Below are positions 38,659-48,224 of a stretch of DNA of 64,000 bases, piece by piece. How positions within the stretch are numbered: the first letter of the stretch is position 1; every line of letters begins with the position of its first letter. Below the pieces are notes generated by a model, which saw only the letters and a list, made by a program, of their open reading frames with translations, was not told the origin of the DNA and made no database searches. Position numbers and translations under genes: made by a program. Origin of the DNA: Nitrosomonadales bacterium (GTDB lineage: Bacteria > Pseudomonadota > Gammaproteobacteria > Burkholderiales > Nitrosomonadaceae); the NCBI GenBank assembly GCA_009886095.1, contig VFJL01000009.1, positions 1-64,000 of the forward strand, written 5' to 3'.

Positions 38659-41600
38659 TTAGGCTCCAGTTTGATTGGATTCTTTCAGGCAGTAACTGAT
38701 CCACCGAGTGGTGAGTTTTTCCTGTGCGCTGTTCTGGCGCAGGCGCGATGCCAGACCGCCAAAATCAACCTGATCGAGCGGCTGATCCTGGTTGAAGCAG
38801 GAAAACACGTAAGTAACCTCGCCTGTTACCGGATCCTTGTGGGGTTGCAGGCACTGGGCGCAGATTTCTTTCATCATGCATTGCATCGGCGAATTGATCG
38901 AACCGATGGCAAAGTGATCCGCCTTCAAATAGGGCTGGAGCAGCGTATGCCGGGCGGCGCCAACTGCCGCCATCATGCGGTCGGAGCCGATAGCAATAAT
39001 ACGGTCAGCTGCCGCCAACGATATTGGCTGAGCACCTAGCGCACCGCTACCGTAGGCCGCCATAGCCTGCACCATGTTGCCAACATAACTCAGATCACCT
39101 GGGCGAGAAGGTTTGAAACCGGGAGATTCATCGCAACACCATATCACTATATCCGCCGCCGCTTCGATTTCAGTTACCTTGTAACGGTCGGCAAGTTTCT
39201 TGTAACCAGCAAAATACAGGACTTTCGATCCCGCTGCCCGCGCTGCCGCACCAATGGAAAATAACACCGCATTGCCGAGACCTCCGCCTACCAGCACCAC
39301 AGTTTCACCCGGCAGAATCTCGGTAGGTGTGCCGGTGGGGCCCATCAGCACTACCGGTTCGCCGGGTTTGAGCCTGGCGCACAAGTCTGCTGATCCGCCC
39401 ATTTCCAGTGCGATCAACGACACCAACCCGCGCGCAACATCCACTGATGCGCCAGTGAGGGCAATGCCTTCCATCGCCAACTTGGTATCGCCTGCGGTCG
39501 TGGCAAGGGTTGTAAAATTCTGAAAACGGTAGAACTGTCCGGGAAGGAAACGCTCTGCGGCCATCGGCGCATGCACCACCACTTCGATAATGTTGGGAGT
39601 GAGCCGCTCCACCTTATGCACCGTGGGTCGCAACCGTCCATTCATTTCTGTGAAAAATTGTCCGCTGGATTTTGTGGATGCAGGAGCTACACGTCCAAGC
39701 ACCCTGCTAACTACTGGATAGCCCTGCTTAGCGCTGGACATGGCTTTTACCACATTGCCAGAATAAGAGGGATGTAAATCACCAAAGAAGCTGATGAAAC
39801 GTCCGTCCTCACACCGACTTAAAAGCACCATGGAAACCTCCGGCTTGGGATTTGCACGGGGTGGATTGACCGGGTTGCCGTCTTCATCGCAAGCGGCAAA
39901 ATAGCGCCCGTTCAGCTTGAAGTTCTTTTCGTCTTCTCTGGCGAGCACCGTGTTCGGCTGGGTGCCTGCAGCCACCAGAACTGCACGGGCCGGTAGCTCG
40001 GCTTCTCCAGTTTTTTGCCATGATCCCGCTTCATCCAGTGCTTGTACCATGAATCGCACAGAGTGAGCATGTTCCCATTGATCGGTTTCCACTCGCACAG
40101 GTGTCAAACCCTCGGCAAACCAGATACCCTCCTCCAATGCTTTTTCAACTTCTTCGTGATTGAGCGTATAGGAAGGGCTGTCAATCAACCGTTTGCGGTA
40201 AGCGATGGTGGCACCTCCCCAGGCTTGAAGTAGCTCCAGGATGCGCGGTGCTCGTCCTTCCTGGAGCGCCGATTCACGTTCAGCACGGATAGCGCGGGCG
40301 TGATTGAGAAATTCTTCCGCGATTTCCCACTCTTCCGCATCCCATGCACCACGAATAGCTTGTTCGCCCTGTTCGGCTGTGAGAATTTCATAACGACGCA
40401 GAAATTTATCTACCTGCACCGGATAGTAGGCAAGTGCTTCGGTTGCCGTATCAATGGCAGTCAGGCCACCACCGATCACCACCACCGGCAGGCGCAACTG
40501 CATATTGGCGATGGAATTAGCTTGGGCCGCACCGGACAACTGTAACGCCATCAGGAAATCAGATGCGGCGCGAACGCCTCGCGCCAGACCATTGGGCAGA
40601 TCAAGGACAGTGGGGCGCCCTGCACCCGCAGCCAGTGCCACATGGTCGAACCCCAAGGCAAGGGCATCATCGGTAGTAAGTGTGCCACCGAAGCGGACGC
40701 CACCAAATAGGGCAAATTCTTCCCGTCGTTCCAACAGCAACCGGATCAGTTTAAGAAAATTCTTATTCCAGCGCACGGTAATGCCATATTCGGCAACGCC
40801 ACCAAAACCAGCCGGCACACGCTCATCCAGATTCTCATCCAGCACAGCCGCATCCTGAATAGGGCTGAACGGCAAGCGTTGTCCCTGTTGATTTACCCCG
40901 GAAAGATGCGCTGGCAAAGGCTCGATCTTAAGGCCATCAATACCCACCACCGTGTGACCATCGTTCATCAGATGGTGCGCCAAGGTATACCCTGCTGGCC
41001 CCATACCGACCACCAGCACTTTGCGGCCCGTTGGCGGCTTTGGCAAGGGCCGCTGCAGATCCAGTGGGTTCCAGCGAGTAAGCAAGCTGTAAATTTCGAA
41101 ACCCCATGGCAATTCAAGTACATCCTTGAGGGTGCGCGTTTCTGCTTCGGGAATGTTGACCGGTTCCTGTTTCTGGTAGATGCAGGATTTCATGCAATCA
41201 TTGCAGATGCGATGGCCAGTGCCGGCGCACATGGGATTATCCAGCACGATCATTGCCAGACTGCCAATGGCGACCCCCTGAGTCTTGAGTTTCTGAAATT
41301 CAGAAATACGCTCTTCCAACGGACAGCCCGCAAGCAAGGCGCCGAGCTGGCTTTTCTTGAAAGAAGAGGATTCTCCAGGTGTCTTCGGTTTTTCCTTCAA
41401 CCCCTTTGAACAGGAATCCTTTCCTTGTTCGTGGCACCAGATGCAGTAGTTTGCCTCATCCAGGGCACCAATCAAATCGGTGCCTGCATCGGTAAGCGCA
41501 AAACCCTCCCGTCGGCGTAAATGATTGAGACGATGGACGGTATATCCGGCAGTGTGATCAGTAACTGTGGATAGCAGATGTAGATAATCAAGTTTGGCGG

Positions 41601-42210
41601 GGGACTTGAACAGCACACCATCTCGGCTGTGCTCACGCCCTGCCGGCGTCTTCAGCGCCCAGGCTGCATATAGCAGTGCTGTCTTCAGACGCTCTTCATT
41701 CTCGGCCTCATTTGCCAGCCACTGGGTTACTTTAGTTGCGAAAACCATTTCTGAAAATGGTGATCCAAACTCGCTCACCAGTTTTTGTTCCAGCACAACG
41801 CCATCGGCTGTCAGTATCTCCGCCTCACTCACCTTGTTCATCGCCCGTCGCTGTACGAATTGCCGCTTACAGGAATAAAGCGGGGCGAGTTCATGATGAC
41901 GAGCTGCAAGAGTGTGGACCTCGGTTTCGATACCAAATAATCTGGCAATGAAATCCTCCATCCAGGGGGCAAGCTCAATCAACAAAGCAGACTCATCCTT
42001 GGGATCCAGATCATCAGGATGAGCGCGGGCATAATCCAGACGGATACGCAACCCAGCTTCACCCTCTTGCAAAAAATTCAGGAATGCTTGATCCAGCTTT
42101 ACCAGGCCGTCACGACGATATAAATCGGCAAAGATCATGTCAAATCCCAGGATGGGAGAAGCCACGGCAGTCATTGCGGTGGAAGGGAGTGCCGGTTCAA
42201 GATTTATCAT
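38659..42210 (-). CDS. Fused GltD/NfnB-like and PyrK/NfnA-like iron-sulfur flavoprotein
   Basis: 1183 residues. Residues 1-250 are an uncharacterised helical region. A first cysteine set is C256-x2-C259-x7-C267 (YCIWCHEQGKDSC) and C296; a second is C328-x7-C336-x2-C339-x3-C343 (MCAGTGHRICNDCMKSC), as at the iron-sulfur entrance of GltD-type proteins. Residues 395-830 are a GltD/NfnB-like double dinucleotide fold (GMGPAG at 402, VIGGGLTAIDTATEAL near 578). Residues 855-1110 resemble ferredoxin-NADP reductase/PyrK/NfnA (flavin site LPGQFYRFQNF, NAD site LVGGGLGNAVLFS near 973), followed by C1111, C1117, C1120 and C1138, a likely iron-sulfur site. The order mimics NfnB plus NfnA on one chain. 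It is immediately upstream of pntAA. Inference: an NAD(P)H/ferredoxin redox enzyme; electron bifurcation is unproven. Confidence 0.72.
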   Translation of the reverse strand: MINLEPALPSTAMTAVASPILGFDMIFADLYRRDGLVKLDQAFLNFLQEGEAGLRIRLDYARAHPDDLDPKDESALLIELAPWMEDFIARLFGIETEVHTLAARHHELAPLYSCKRQFVQRRAMNKVSEAEILTADGVVLEQKLVSEFGSPFSEMVFATKVTQWLANEAENEERLKTALLYAAWALKTPAGREHSRDGVLFKSPAKLDYLHLLSTVTDHTAGYTVHRLNHLRRREGFALTDAGTDLIGALDEANYCIWCHEQGKDSCSKGLKEKPKTPGESSSFKKSQLGALLAGCPLEERISEFQKLKTQGVAIGSLAMIVLDNPMCAGTGHRICNDCMKSCIYQKQEPVNIPEAETRTLKDVLELPWGFEIYSLLTRWNPLDLQRPLPKPPTGRKVLVVGMGPAGYTLAHHLMNDGHTVVGIDGLKIEPLPAHLSGVNQQGQRLPFSPIQDAAVLDENLDERVPAGFGGVAEYGITVRWNKNFLKLIRLLLERREEFALFGGVRFGGTLTTDDALALGFDHVALAAGAGRPTVLDLPNGLARGVRAASDFLMALQLSGAAQANSIANMQLRLPVVVIGGGLTAIDTATEALAYYPVQVDKFLRRYEILTAEQGEQAIRGAWDAEEWEIAEEFLNHARAIRAERESALQEGRAPRILELLQAWGGATIAYRKRLIDSPSYTLNHEEVEKALEEGIWFAEGLTPVRVETDQWEHAHSVRFMVQALDEAGSWQKTGEAELPARAVLVAAGTQPNTVLAREDEKNFKLNGRYFAACDEDGNPVNPPRANPKPEVSMVLLSRCEDGRFISFFGDLHPSYSGNVVKAMSSAKQGYPVVSRVLGRVAPASTKSSGQFFTEMNGRLRPTVHKVERLTPNIIEVVVHAPMAAERFLPGQFYRFQNFTTLATTAGDTKLAMEGIALTGASVDVARGLVSLIALEMGGSADLCARLKPGEPVVLMGPTGTPTEILPGETVVLVGGGLGNAVLFSIGAAARAAGSKVLYFAGYKKLADRYKVTEIEAAADIVIWCCDESPGFKPSRPGDLSYVGNMVQAMAAYGSGALGAQPISLAAADRIIAIGSDRMMAAVGAARHTLLQPYLKADHFAIGSINSPMQCMMKEICAQCLQPHKDPVTGEVTYVFSCFNQDQPLDQVDFGGLASRLRQNSAQEKLTTRWISYCLKESNQTGA

Positions 42211-42318
42211 GATAAGTTGATTGTTATTTAATGAGAAAAGCAGATGGCAAATAATTCGTACCTGTTTCTGATCAGGCTTGCTATATCCCTATAGGCATCC
42301 GGGCTAACGCCTCGCCAG

Positions 42319-42356
42319 AAAATACAAAAGCGGCAAGGTGGTTCGCCTTGTCGCTT
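42319..42356 (-). terminator. Terminator after cysN
   Basis: Minus strand AAGCGACAAGG, seven-base loop, CCTTGCCGCTT (11-bp stem, one A-C-free G-T pair), then TTGTATTTT. Follows the cysN stop by about 58 bases and would end the cysIHDN message before the fused flavoprotein gene. Confidence 0.75.
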
Positions 42357-42413
42357 CGCGATTCATCCAGGCTTGCTCCGAACCGCCGGTAGCACCGCTG
42401 AAACTCTTTCAGG

Positions 42414-43697
42414 TTATCCCTCCATCGGGCAGATCATGCCAGCGGCAACGGTATTGTTGCTGGCTTCGTCAATGACAATGAAGCTGCCTGTGGCATGGTT
42501 ACGCTCATAGTCATCACACACCAGAGGTTGTTGCACTTTCAACATCACCCGTCCAATATCATTCATCTTGAAAATATCCGCCGCTTCACGATTCAGTGTA
42601 TTAACGTCGACACGATAGTTTATCTGGCTTACCAGTGCTTTGACAATTCGGGTAGTGTGCTTGACAAGGTATTTGCGCTTCGGATCAAGGGCCTGTTCCG
42701 ACAACCAGCACAGCATCGCATCAAACTCCTTTGTTACTCGCGGCTTCTCATCAGTTTTTACCAGCATGTCGCCACGGGAAATATCCAGGTGATCCTCAAT
42801 GGTCAACGTTACCGATTGCGGTGCAATTGCATGATCGAGGAGACCATCATAAGTAACGATTTCCTTGATGCGCGAAGTCAATCCGGAGGGAAGCACTGTC
42901 ACTGCATCGCCGACCTGAATGGAACCCGACTCGATACGCCCCATATAACCACGAAAATCATGTAATTCCTCAGTCTGCGGCCGACATACCCACTGCACTG
43001 GAAAACGGAAATCATCAAGATTGATATCATGATCAATTGGAATATTCTCCAGCAAATCCATCAATGTCACCCCCTCGTACCAGGGAAGTTTGTCGCCGCG
43101 CTCCACGACCATATCTCCGTTCAAGGCAGACATTGGGATATACGTAATGTTCTGTAGCTTGAGTTCCTCGGCAAAAATAGCGAAATCGCTTTGAATGCGC
43201 TCAAACACTTCGCGGGAATAGTCCACCAAGTCCATCTTGTTGACCGCCACGACCAGATGCGGAATACCTACCAGGCTGGCCAGATAAGTATGGCGGCGTG
43301 ATTGGGTAAGTACACCTTTGCGCGCATCGATCAGGATAATTGCCAGATTGGCGGTAGAGGCGCCAGTCACCATGTTACGCGTATATTGCTCGTGACCCGG
43401 AGTGTCGGCGATGATGAATCTGCGCTTGGGGGTGGCAAAATAGCGATAAGCCACATCGATGGTGATGCCCTGTTCGCGCTCAGCCTGCAGGCCATCGGTG
43501 AGCAGCGACAGATCGACACCTTTCATCCCGCGCTTATTCGTGGTGTGTGTAATGGCGCTCAACTGATCCTCGAAAATTGATTTCGAGTCGTGCAACAAGC
43601 GTCCGATCAGGGTACTTTTACCATCATCTACACTACCTGCAGTGATAAAGCGCAACAGCTCGGTGTTATCTAATGCAATGCTTTTGATTGCCGACAT
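42414..43697 (-). CDS. cysN: Sulfate adenylyltransferase subunit 1 (GTPase)
   Basis: GTP-driven partner of CysD in making adenylyl sulfate. EF-Tu-like G motifs: GSVDDGKST (21-29), DTPGHEQYTRNM, NKMDLVDYS. 427 residues with no C-terminal APS-kinase domain, so not CysNC. This agrees with an APS-reducing CysH in the same cluster, which needs no PAPS. Gap to cysD 78 bases. Confidence 0.96.
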   Translation of the reverse strand: MSAIKSIALDNTELLRFITAGSVDDGKSTLIGRLLHDSKSIFEDQLSAITHTTNKRGMKGVDLSLLTDGLQAEREQGITIDVAYRYFATPKRRFIIADTPGHEQYTRNMVTGASTANLAIILIDARKGVLTQSRRHTYLASLVGIPHLVVAVNKMDLVDYSREVFERIQSDFAIFAEELKLQNITYIPMSALNGDMVVERGDKLPWYEGVTLMDLLENIPIDHDINLDDFRFPVQWVCRPQTEELHDFRGYMGRIESGSIQVGDAVTVLPSGLTSRIKEIVTYDGLLDHAIAPQSVTLTIEDHLDISRGDMLVKTDEKPRVTKEFDAMLCWLSEQALDPKRKYLVKHTTRIVKALVSQINYRVDVNTLNREAADIFKMNDIGRVMLKVQQPLVCDDYERNHATGSFIVIDEASNNTVAAGMICPMEG

Positions 43698-43775
43698 TTA
43701 CAATCCTTCTGGAGATTCTTTTCGCTATAGAAATTGACTCGTGCCTTTACTCAGTACTGATAGGCAGCTTTTATT

Positions 43776-44768
43776 TCAGAAATACCCTTCTTTTTTGCGT
43801 AACTCCATGGATGCATCCGAAGTCTGATCATCCATACGGGTGGCGCCTCGCTCGGTGATACGCGTGATCGCAGTTTCAGCAATGATCTCGGCAACGTTGA
43901 CTGCAGTAGATTCCACCGGACAGGTGCAGCTCATATCACCCACTGTGCGGAAACGCACCATGAGGTTCTCCGTCTGTTCGCCATCTTTAGGCTGCACCAG
44001 ATGGGATAACGGCAGCAGACCATTACCGCGCCGGATCACTTCGCGGGTATGAGCAAAATAAATATGCGGCACTTCCAGTTGCTCACGGGCAATATATTCC
44101 CAGACATCGAGCTCAGTCCAGTTGCTGATCGGAAACACGCGAATATTTTCTCCCGCATGCACCCGCGTATTATAGATATCCCACAATTCCGGACGCTGGT
44201 TCTTCGGATCCCATTGGCCGAATTCATCGCGGAAGGAAAATATACGTTCCTTCGCCCGTGCCTTTTCCTCATCACGGCGCGCGCCACCGATGCAGGCATC
44301 GAAGCGGAACTCAGCTATGGCATCCAGCAATGTTATCGATTGAAATGCGTTACGGCTCTGATTCTCCGAGCGCAACACCACCCTACCCTGTTTGATGGAA
44401 TCTTCCATGCTGCGCACGATCAAACGCTCACCCAATTGGCTGGCACGGCGATCACGGAATTCGATCACTTCGGGAAAATTATGGCCCGTGTCGATATGCA
44501 ACAACGGGAACGGAAAGCGCCCTGGACGGAAGGCTTTTTCCGCCAGTCGCAACAACACGATGGAGTCCTTGCCACCAGAGAATAACAAGGACGGGTTAGC
44601 GCATTCTGCCGCCACTTCCCGCAGGATATGGATGGATTCGCTTTCCAATGCATCCATATGACCCAGTTGCCGCACCGGGCGACGTTTAAGCACTATCGGC
44701 TCGCTTTTCATTACAAAATTCGGCACAGGAGTAATAAATTCTTGCATATCACTTAATATAATATCCAT
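43776..44768 (-). CDS. cysD: Sulfate adenylyltransferase subunit 2
   Basis: N-type ATP pyrophosphatase; PP-loop SGGKDSIVLLRLA at 64-76. Also HIDTGHNFPEVIEFRD, ARAKERIFSFRDEFGQWDPK and ISNWTELDVWEYI. 330 residues, about 25 longer at the N-terminus than typical; the ATG at 44768 has AGGA seven bases upstream and is kept, though a start at codon 38 (MDALESESIHILREV) would match usual length. Nineteen bases after cysH. Confidence 0.94.
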   Translation of the reverse strand: MDIILSDMQEFITPVPNFVMKSEPIVLKRRPVRQLGHMDALESESIHILREVAAECANPSLLFSGGKDSIVLLRLAEKAFRPGRFPFPLLHIDTGHNFPEVIEFRDRRASQLGERLIVRSMEDSIKQGRVVLRSENQSRNAFQSITLLDAIAEFRFDACIGGARRDEEKARAKERIFSFRDEFGQWDPKNQRPELWDIYNTRVHAGENIRVFPISNWTELDVWEYIAREQLEVPHIYFAHTREVIRRGNGLLPLSHLVQPKDGEQTENLMVRFRTVGDMSCTCPVESTAVNVAEIIAETAITRITERGATRMDDQTSDASMELRKKEGYF

Positions 44769-44787
44769 TAGTTAATCCTAACAATCG

Positions 44788-45582
44788 TTACGCCAAACGG
44801 AATTTTCTGGAATGCGGGTCATGCGTTTCATCCTCCAGATTCCGGTTTAGAGCCAAATCAGTCGAGTCAGCCACCATAGCGGAAGCTACGTCAGCACTAT
44901 GCCGCCCACCCGGATGTAATCCACATTCCTTGGTTTCAGGGTTCTCCCACCACCAGCGTCCGGCACGAACATCTTCACCTGGAGTGATAGCACGCGTGCA
45001 GGGTGCACAGCCGATGCTGGTGTAACCCTTGTCGTGCAGCAGGTTGTAGGGCACCTTAAACTCCTTAAGGTAACTCCATACGTCGGATAGCTCCCAGTCC
45101 AGCAGCGGGCTGATTTTTTGCAAGCCATTGTCAGGATCAAATTCTATTTCGGTCAAATTTTTCCTGGTCGGTGCCTGATCGCGACGCAGTCCGGTAATCC
45201 ATGCACACTTACCACGCAAAGCACGCTTCAGCGGTTCTACCTTGCGCATATGGCAGCAGGCCTTGCGTAAATCCACGCTGTCATAAAATCCGTTAGGGCC
45301 GTTTTGTGCGGCGTATTTCTCCACTGCAGCAAACTCGGGAAAATACAGTCGGACATGAGTATGATAACGATCCTCTACCTGTTGCATCAGACGATAAGTT
45401 TCATCCGGCAGGCGACCGGTATCCAAGGTGAACATTTCGATAGTGGGATAAAACCGCCCAATCAAATCGGTCAGCACCATGTCTTCCGCACCGAAACTGT
45501 TGGCAAAAACAACGGGAACATAACTTTCCTGCACTGCCGTTAACAGCGTTCTTGCCTCCCTGATTTTGTGCTCCAGATTCAT
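44788..45582 (-). CDS. cysH: Adenylylsulfate (APS) reductase, assimilatory
   Basis: Reduces APS to sulfite. Carries the [4Fe-4S] pattern of the plant/bacterial APS-type enzyme: CC at residues 109-110 (KACCHMRKVEPL) and CAPCTRA near 195. Thus it uses APS, not PAPS; no cysC is present nearby. I prefer ATG at 45582 (AAGG upstream) over the GTG at 45588. 264 residues. The usual C-terminal catalytic Cys appears in TKECGLH. Confidence 0.95.
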   Translation of the reverse strand: MNLEHKIREARTLLTAVQESYVPVVFANSFGAEDMVLTDLIGRFYPTIEMFTLDTGRLPDETYRLMQQVEDRYHTHVRLYFPEFAAVEKYAAQNGPNGFYDSVDLRKACCHMRKVEPLKRALRGKCAWITGLRRDQAPTRKNLTEIEFDPDNGLQKISPLLDWELSDVWSYLKEFKVPYNLLHDKGYTSIGCAPCTRAITPGEDVRAGRWWWENPETKECGLHPGGRHSADVASAMVADSTDLALNRNLEDETHDPHSRKFRLA

Positions 45583-45622
45583 GGCCACCTTATGATGCCA
45601 TCTCAGTCACCATTTAAAATCA

Positions 45623-47713
45623 TCACGCCACAATAGCCGGTTGCTGAGTACGCTGAGTCTGCAGCAATCCGATCTGCGGCAACGCACCGGTCAAATCCAG
45701 CTGGCGATCGAAGCTCAAACAGAGTGCTGCAGCTTCCAGTGTCCAGGAGTCCAATTCGGCAAACCACTCCGTTAGCCGAGCGTCATTCAACTCCTCCACA
45801 GGGTGCGCAAAATATTCCGCAAATTTGATTAGTTGCCCGGACAGTTGTGGTTTGGTCGGCAATACGCGGCGCAGCTCTTCTGCCTGCTCCGCCAGGCCGT
45901 CATGCTTCTGTCCACCAAATAACTCGGTCACACCTTGGCCGATCAAACGCGCGATCTCCTCGGCACATCTGAGCGAATCTTCAAATTTACGCTGAAACTT
46001 GAGCGCATCCCGATAGTTTCGCTCGTGAGCTGCTTCAAAGAAGCTTGAGCCGATCTTTACTTGACTCATACCCGCACACTCGCCACCGCCTAGTTGCAAC
46101 ACTTTGAAATCAGTAACCGTACCATGGTCGCGCAAGACCGATTCCAGCTCTTCAGGTTTCACTTCCGTCAGATCTGCCAATAATTCGGTGAAATAGGTTT
46201 TGCCGACACGCCGTGTCCAGGAAAAAAACGTCTCGGCTGTTTCATGATTGGATGCATAAGCCGATTTCACTCGTCCCACTACCGCTTCGATACGTGCTGC
46301 GGGCGCCGATGGGCCTTTGATCGCCAGTGCTCCACCTGCCATACCGTTACCACCAAAATACATCTGATAGTGTGGCACCAGCTTGCCGTGCATGCGCCTG
46401 CCTTCACCGTAAATACCGATGTCGCCAGTCTCCGGTTGGGCGCAACCATTGTGGCAACCCGAAACACGAATTTTCAGATCATGTTTACCGCCACTTAATT
46501 TGGGTGAAACGATCGTGCTGGAAGTTATTCCCAGACGGCAGGTTGAAGTGCCGGGGCAAGCCACCACATCGTCGCCTGCCTGCGGCTCGCCCAAACCCAG
46601 CACAGCCAAGGCAACACGCAAGGAATCGATTTGGGCCTGCGCCACATTTATCAGTACCATATTCTGATCCTGAGTCACTCTGATATCGTGCAGCTCATGG
46701 GTCTCGGCAATATGGGCGAGGCCACGCAATTGCACCGCAGTCAAATTTCCCATCGGTACGCTGACGGGGAAAACGTAATAGCCGGGCTGCTTTTGACTGA
46801 ACAGGCGCCGTGGTGCACCGATACCAGGAGCCTCACTATCGTCACCGGCACCCCATGTGCCTTGAGGGTAATCCTGCGTTGCCAGCGCGGCCTTGGTACG
46901 CGCCAGTTCTTCACGGTATTTCTCGACAAACCCCTCGGCACCGAATTTATCGACCAGGAATTTAATTCGCGCTTTGGCACGCTTAACCCGGTCAGAATAG
47001 CGGTTATGTAACGAAATAATCGCCTCCATCACCAACAGCAAATCTTTTTCTTCAACGAATTCCTCTACCACAATGGCTTCATGCGGCTTGTGTCCGAGAC
47101 CGCCACCAGCTACAACTTTGAAGCCAAAATGCGCACCGTTACGCACTGCGATAACACCCAGATCGTGCATCATGCCTTGGGCGCAATCGCTCTCACAAGC
47201 CGAGAAGCTGATTTTGAATTTGCGCGGCATCTGTTGAGTCAGCGGGTTACGCAAGAAATGCTGAACCGCGCCATCGAGATGCTGCGTGACGTCGACATGC
47301 TGACGCGGGCATACACCAGACAGTGAACAGGCAGTGATATTGCGGATGGTATTGCCGCAGGCTTCACGTGTAGTCAAACCCGCCGTAGCTAAATGACGCA
47401 ATACTGCCGGCGTATGCTCAAGCGGCACATAATGCATTTGAATATCCTGGCGCGTGGTGATATGCACGACATTGTGGCTGACATATTTTTCCAACATGTC
47501 AGCGATCGCCGTCAATTGTGGCGCGTTCAGACGGCCACCCGGAAGTTTGATGCGCACCATGTTGACACCTTCCTGACGCTGACCGTAGATCCCCATTTGC
47601 AAGCGGGTAGCGGTAAAACGGTCGGTATCCATGCGCAGAGCCTGATAATCCTGCAGCGCCTGATCAAATAAATTTATTTCCTCGGCGTTAGCGAGACCAG
47701 CCAAACGATTCAT
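45623..47713 (-). CDS. cysI: Sulfite/nitrite reductase hemoprotein with C-terminal extension
   Basis: Siroheme/[4Fe-4S] reductase giving sulfide. The cluster-siroheme cysteines are visible in CPGTSTCRLGI and SGCHNGCAQPETGDIG (near 395-440); the pseudo-repeat half shows ACSLSGVCPRQ and SACESDCAQG. ATG at 47713 with GGAGG gives MNRLAGLANAEEINL, 696 residues. The core ends near residue 560; the remaining about 130 residues (EELRRVLPTKPQLSGQ onward) are an added helical domain. Context with cysH, cysD, cysN indicates sulfite as substrate, although the sequence resembles nitrite/sulfite reductases generally. Confidence 0.93.
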   Translation of the reverse strand: MNRLAGLANAEEINLFDQALQDYQALRMDTDRFTATRLQMGIYGQRQEGVNMVRIKLPGGRLNAPQLTAIADMLEKYVSHNVVHITTRQDIQMHYVPLEHTPAVLRHLATAGLTTREACGNTIRNITACSLSGVCPRQHVDVTQHLDGAVQHFLRNPLTQQMPRKFKISFSACESDCAQGMMHDLGVIAVRNGAHFGFKVVAGGGLGHKPHEAIVVEEFVEEKDLLLVMEAIISLHNRYSDRVKRAKARIKFLVDKFGAEGFVEKYREELARTKAALATQDYPQGTWGAGDDSEAPGIGAPRRLFSQKQPGYYVFPVSVPMGNLTAVQLRGLAHIAETHELHDIRVTQDQNMVLINVAQAQIDSLRVALAVLGLGEPQAGDDVVACPGTSTCRLGITSSTIVSPKLSGGKHDLKIRVSGCHNGCAQPETGDIGIYGEGRRMHGKLVPHYQMYFGGNGMAGGALAIKGPSAPAARIEAVVGRVKSAYASNHETAETFFSWTRRVGKTYFTELLADLTEVKPEELESVLRDHGTVTDFKVLQLGGGECAGMSQVKIGSSFFEAAHERNYRDALKFQRKFEDSLRCAEEIARLIGQGVTELFGGQKHDGLAEQAEELRRVLPTKPQLSGQLIKFAEYFAHPVEELNDARLTEWFAELDSWTLEAAALCLSFDRQLDLTGALPQIGLLQTQRTQQPAIVA

Positions 47714-48224
47714 CCCAATCCTCCACAATTCGTTACCGTATCAATTTACTGCCCAATTTACTGCCAAAAATGACAAGACTGATTGCCGCCATCGGTTGTA
47801 ACTTTCAGTCCAGTACCCGTACGCCGGTATAGCTACCCACACCATTTCCTGGCAGCGACTCCAGCATACCAAACAAACGGGAATTTACGTTCCCATAGGA
47901 GCATCACCCAGTCCGGCCATACTGCATGTCACCATGTAATTTTTGCAACATATCATTTTTATGATGCATCAAGGCCGCTATGATAGCAGCCAGCATATAT
48001 GTCACGAAAGAATATTGTGTTAGATTGTTATAATCTAACGTTATTTAACCCAAGATGAGCCATTAGAATGCGAGAAGAATGCGAGACAGTCTTGTCGGTT
48101 GAGAGAAGTCTATAGCCCGATCTATGGACGCCGAGCAAGCGGTAAAGATAGCCGCAACGCGCGTAGGCTCGGAGAGCCACCTAACGAATTATCTGGGTAA
48201 AAAACACCTCTAAAGATAGAAATC
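47714..48224. other. Divergent cysI-cysB regulatory interval
   Basis: 511 bp with no supported gene. It contains the palindrome at 48019-48039 and a GC-richer stretch (48060-48212). That stretch has two short frames, 15 codons from 48068 and 29 codons from 48125; neither is recognised. The promoters for cysI (minus) and cysB (plus) must be here. Confidence 0.6.
48019..48039. promoter_or_regulatory. Perfect palindrome over a TATAAT box between cysI and cysB
   Basis: GTTAGATT-GTTAT-AATCTAAC, 8-bp arms with a 5-base centre, overlapping TATAAT (48029-48034). Placement between a LysR-type regulator gene and its divergent target is typical of a regulator-binding site, possibly autoregulation of cysB. 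Confidence 0.5.

Noticed and set aside
48203-48218. ACACCTCTAAAG before cysB, similar to the TIR element end
   Set aside because: Only about ten bases match and no inner blocks follow; likely chance or a remnant too small to call.
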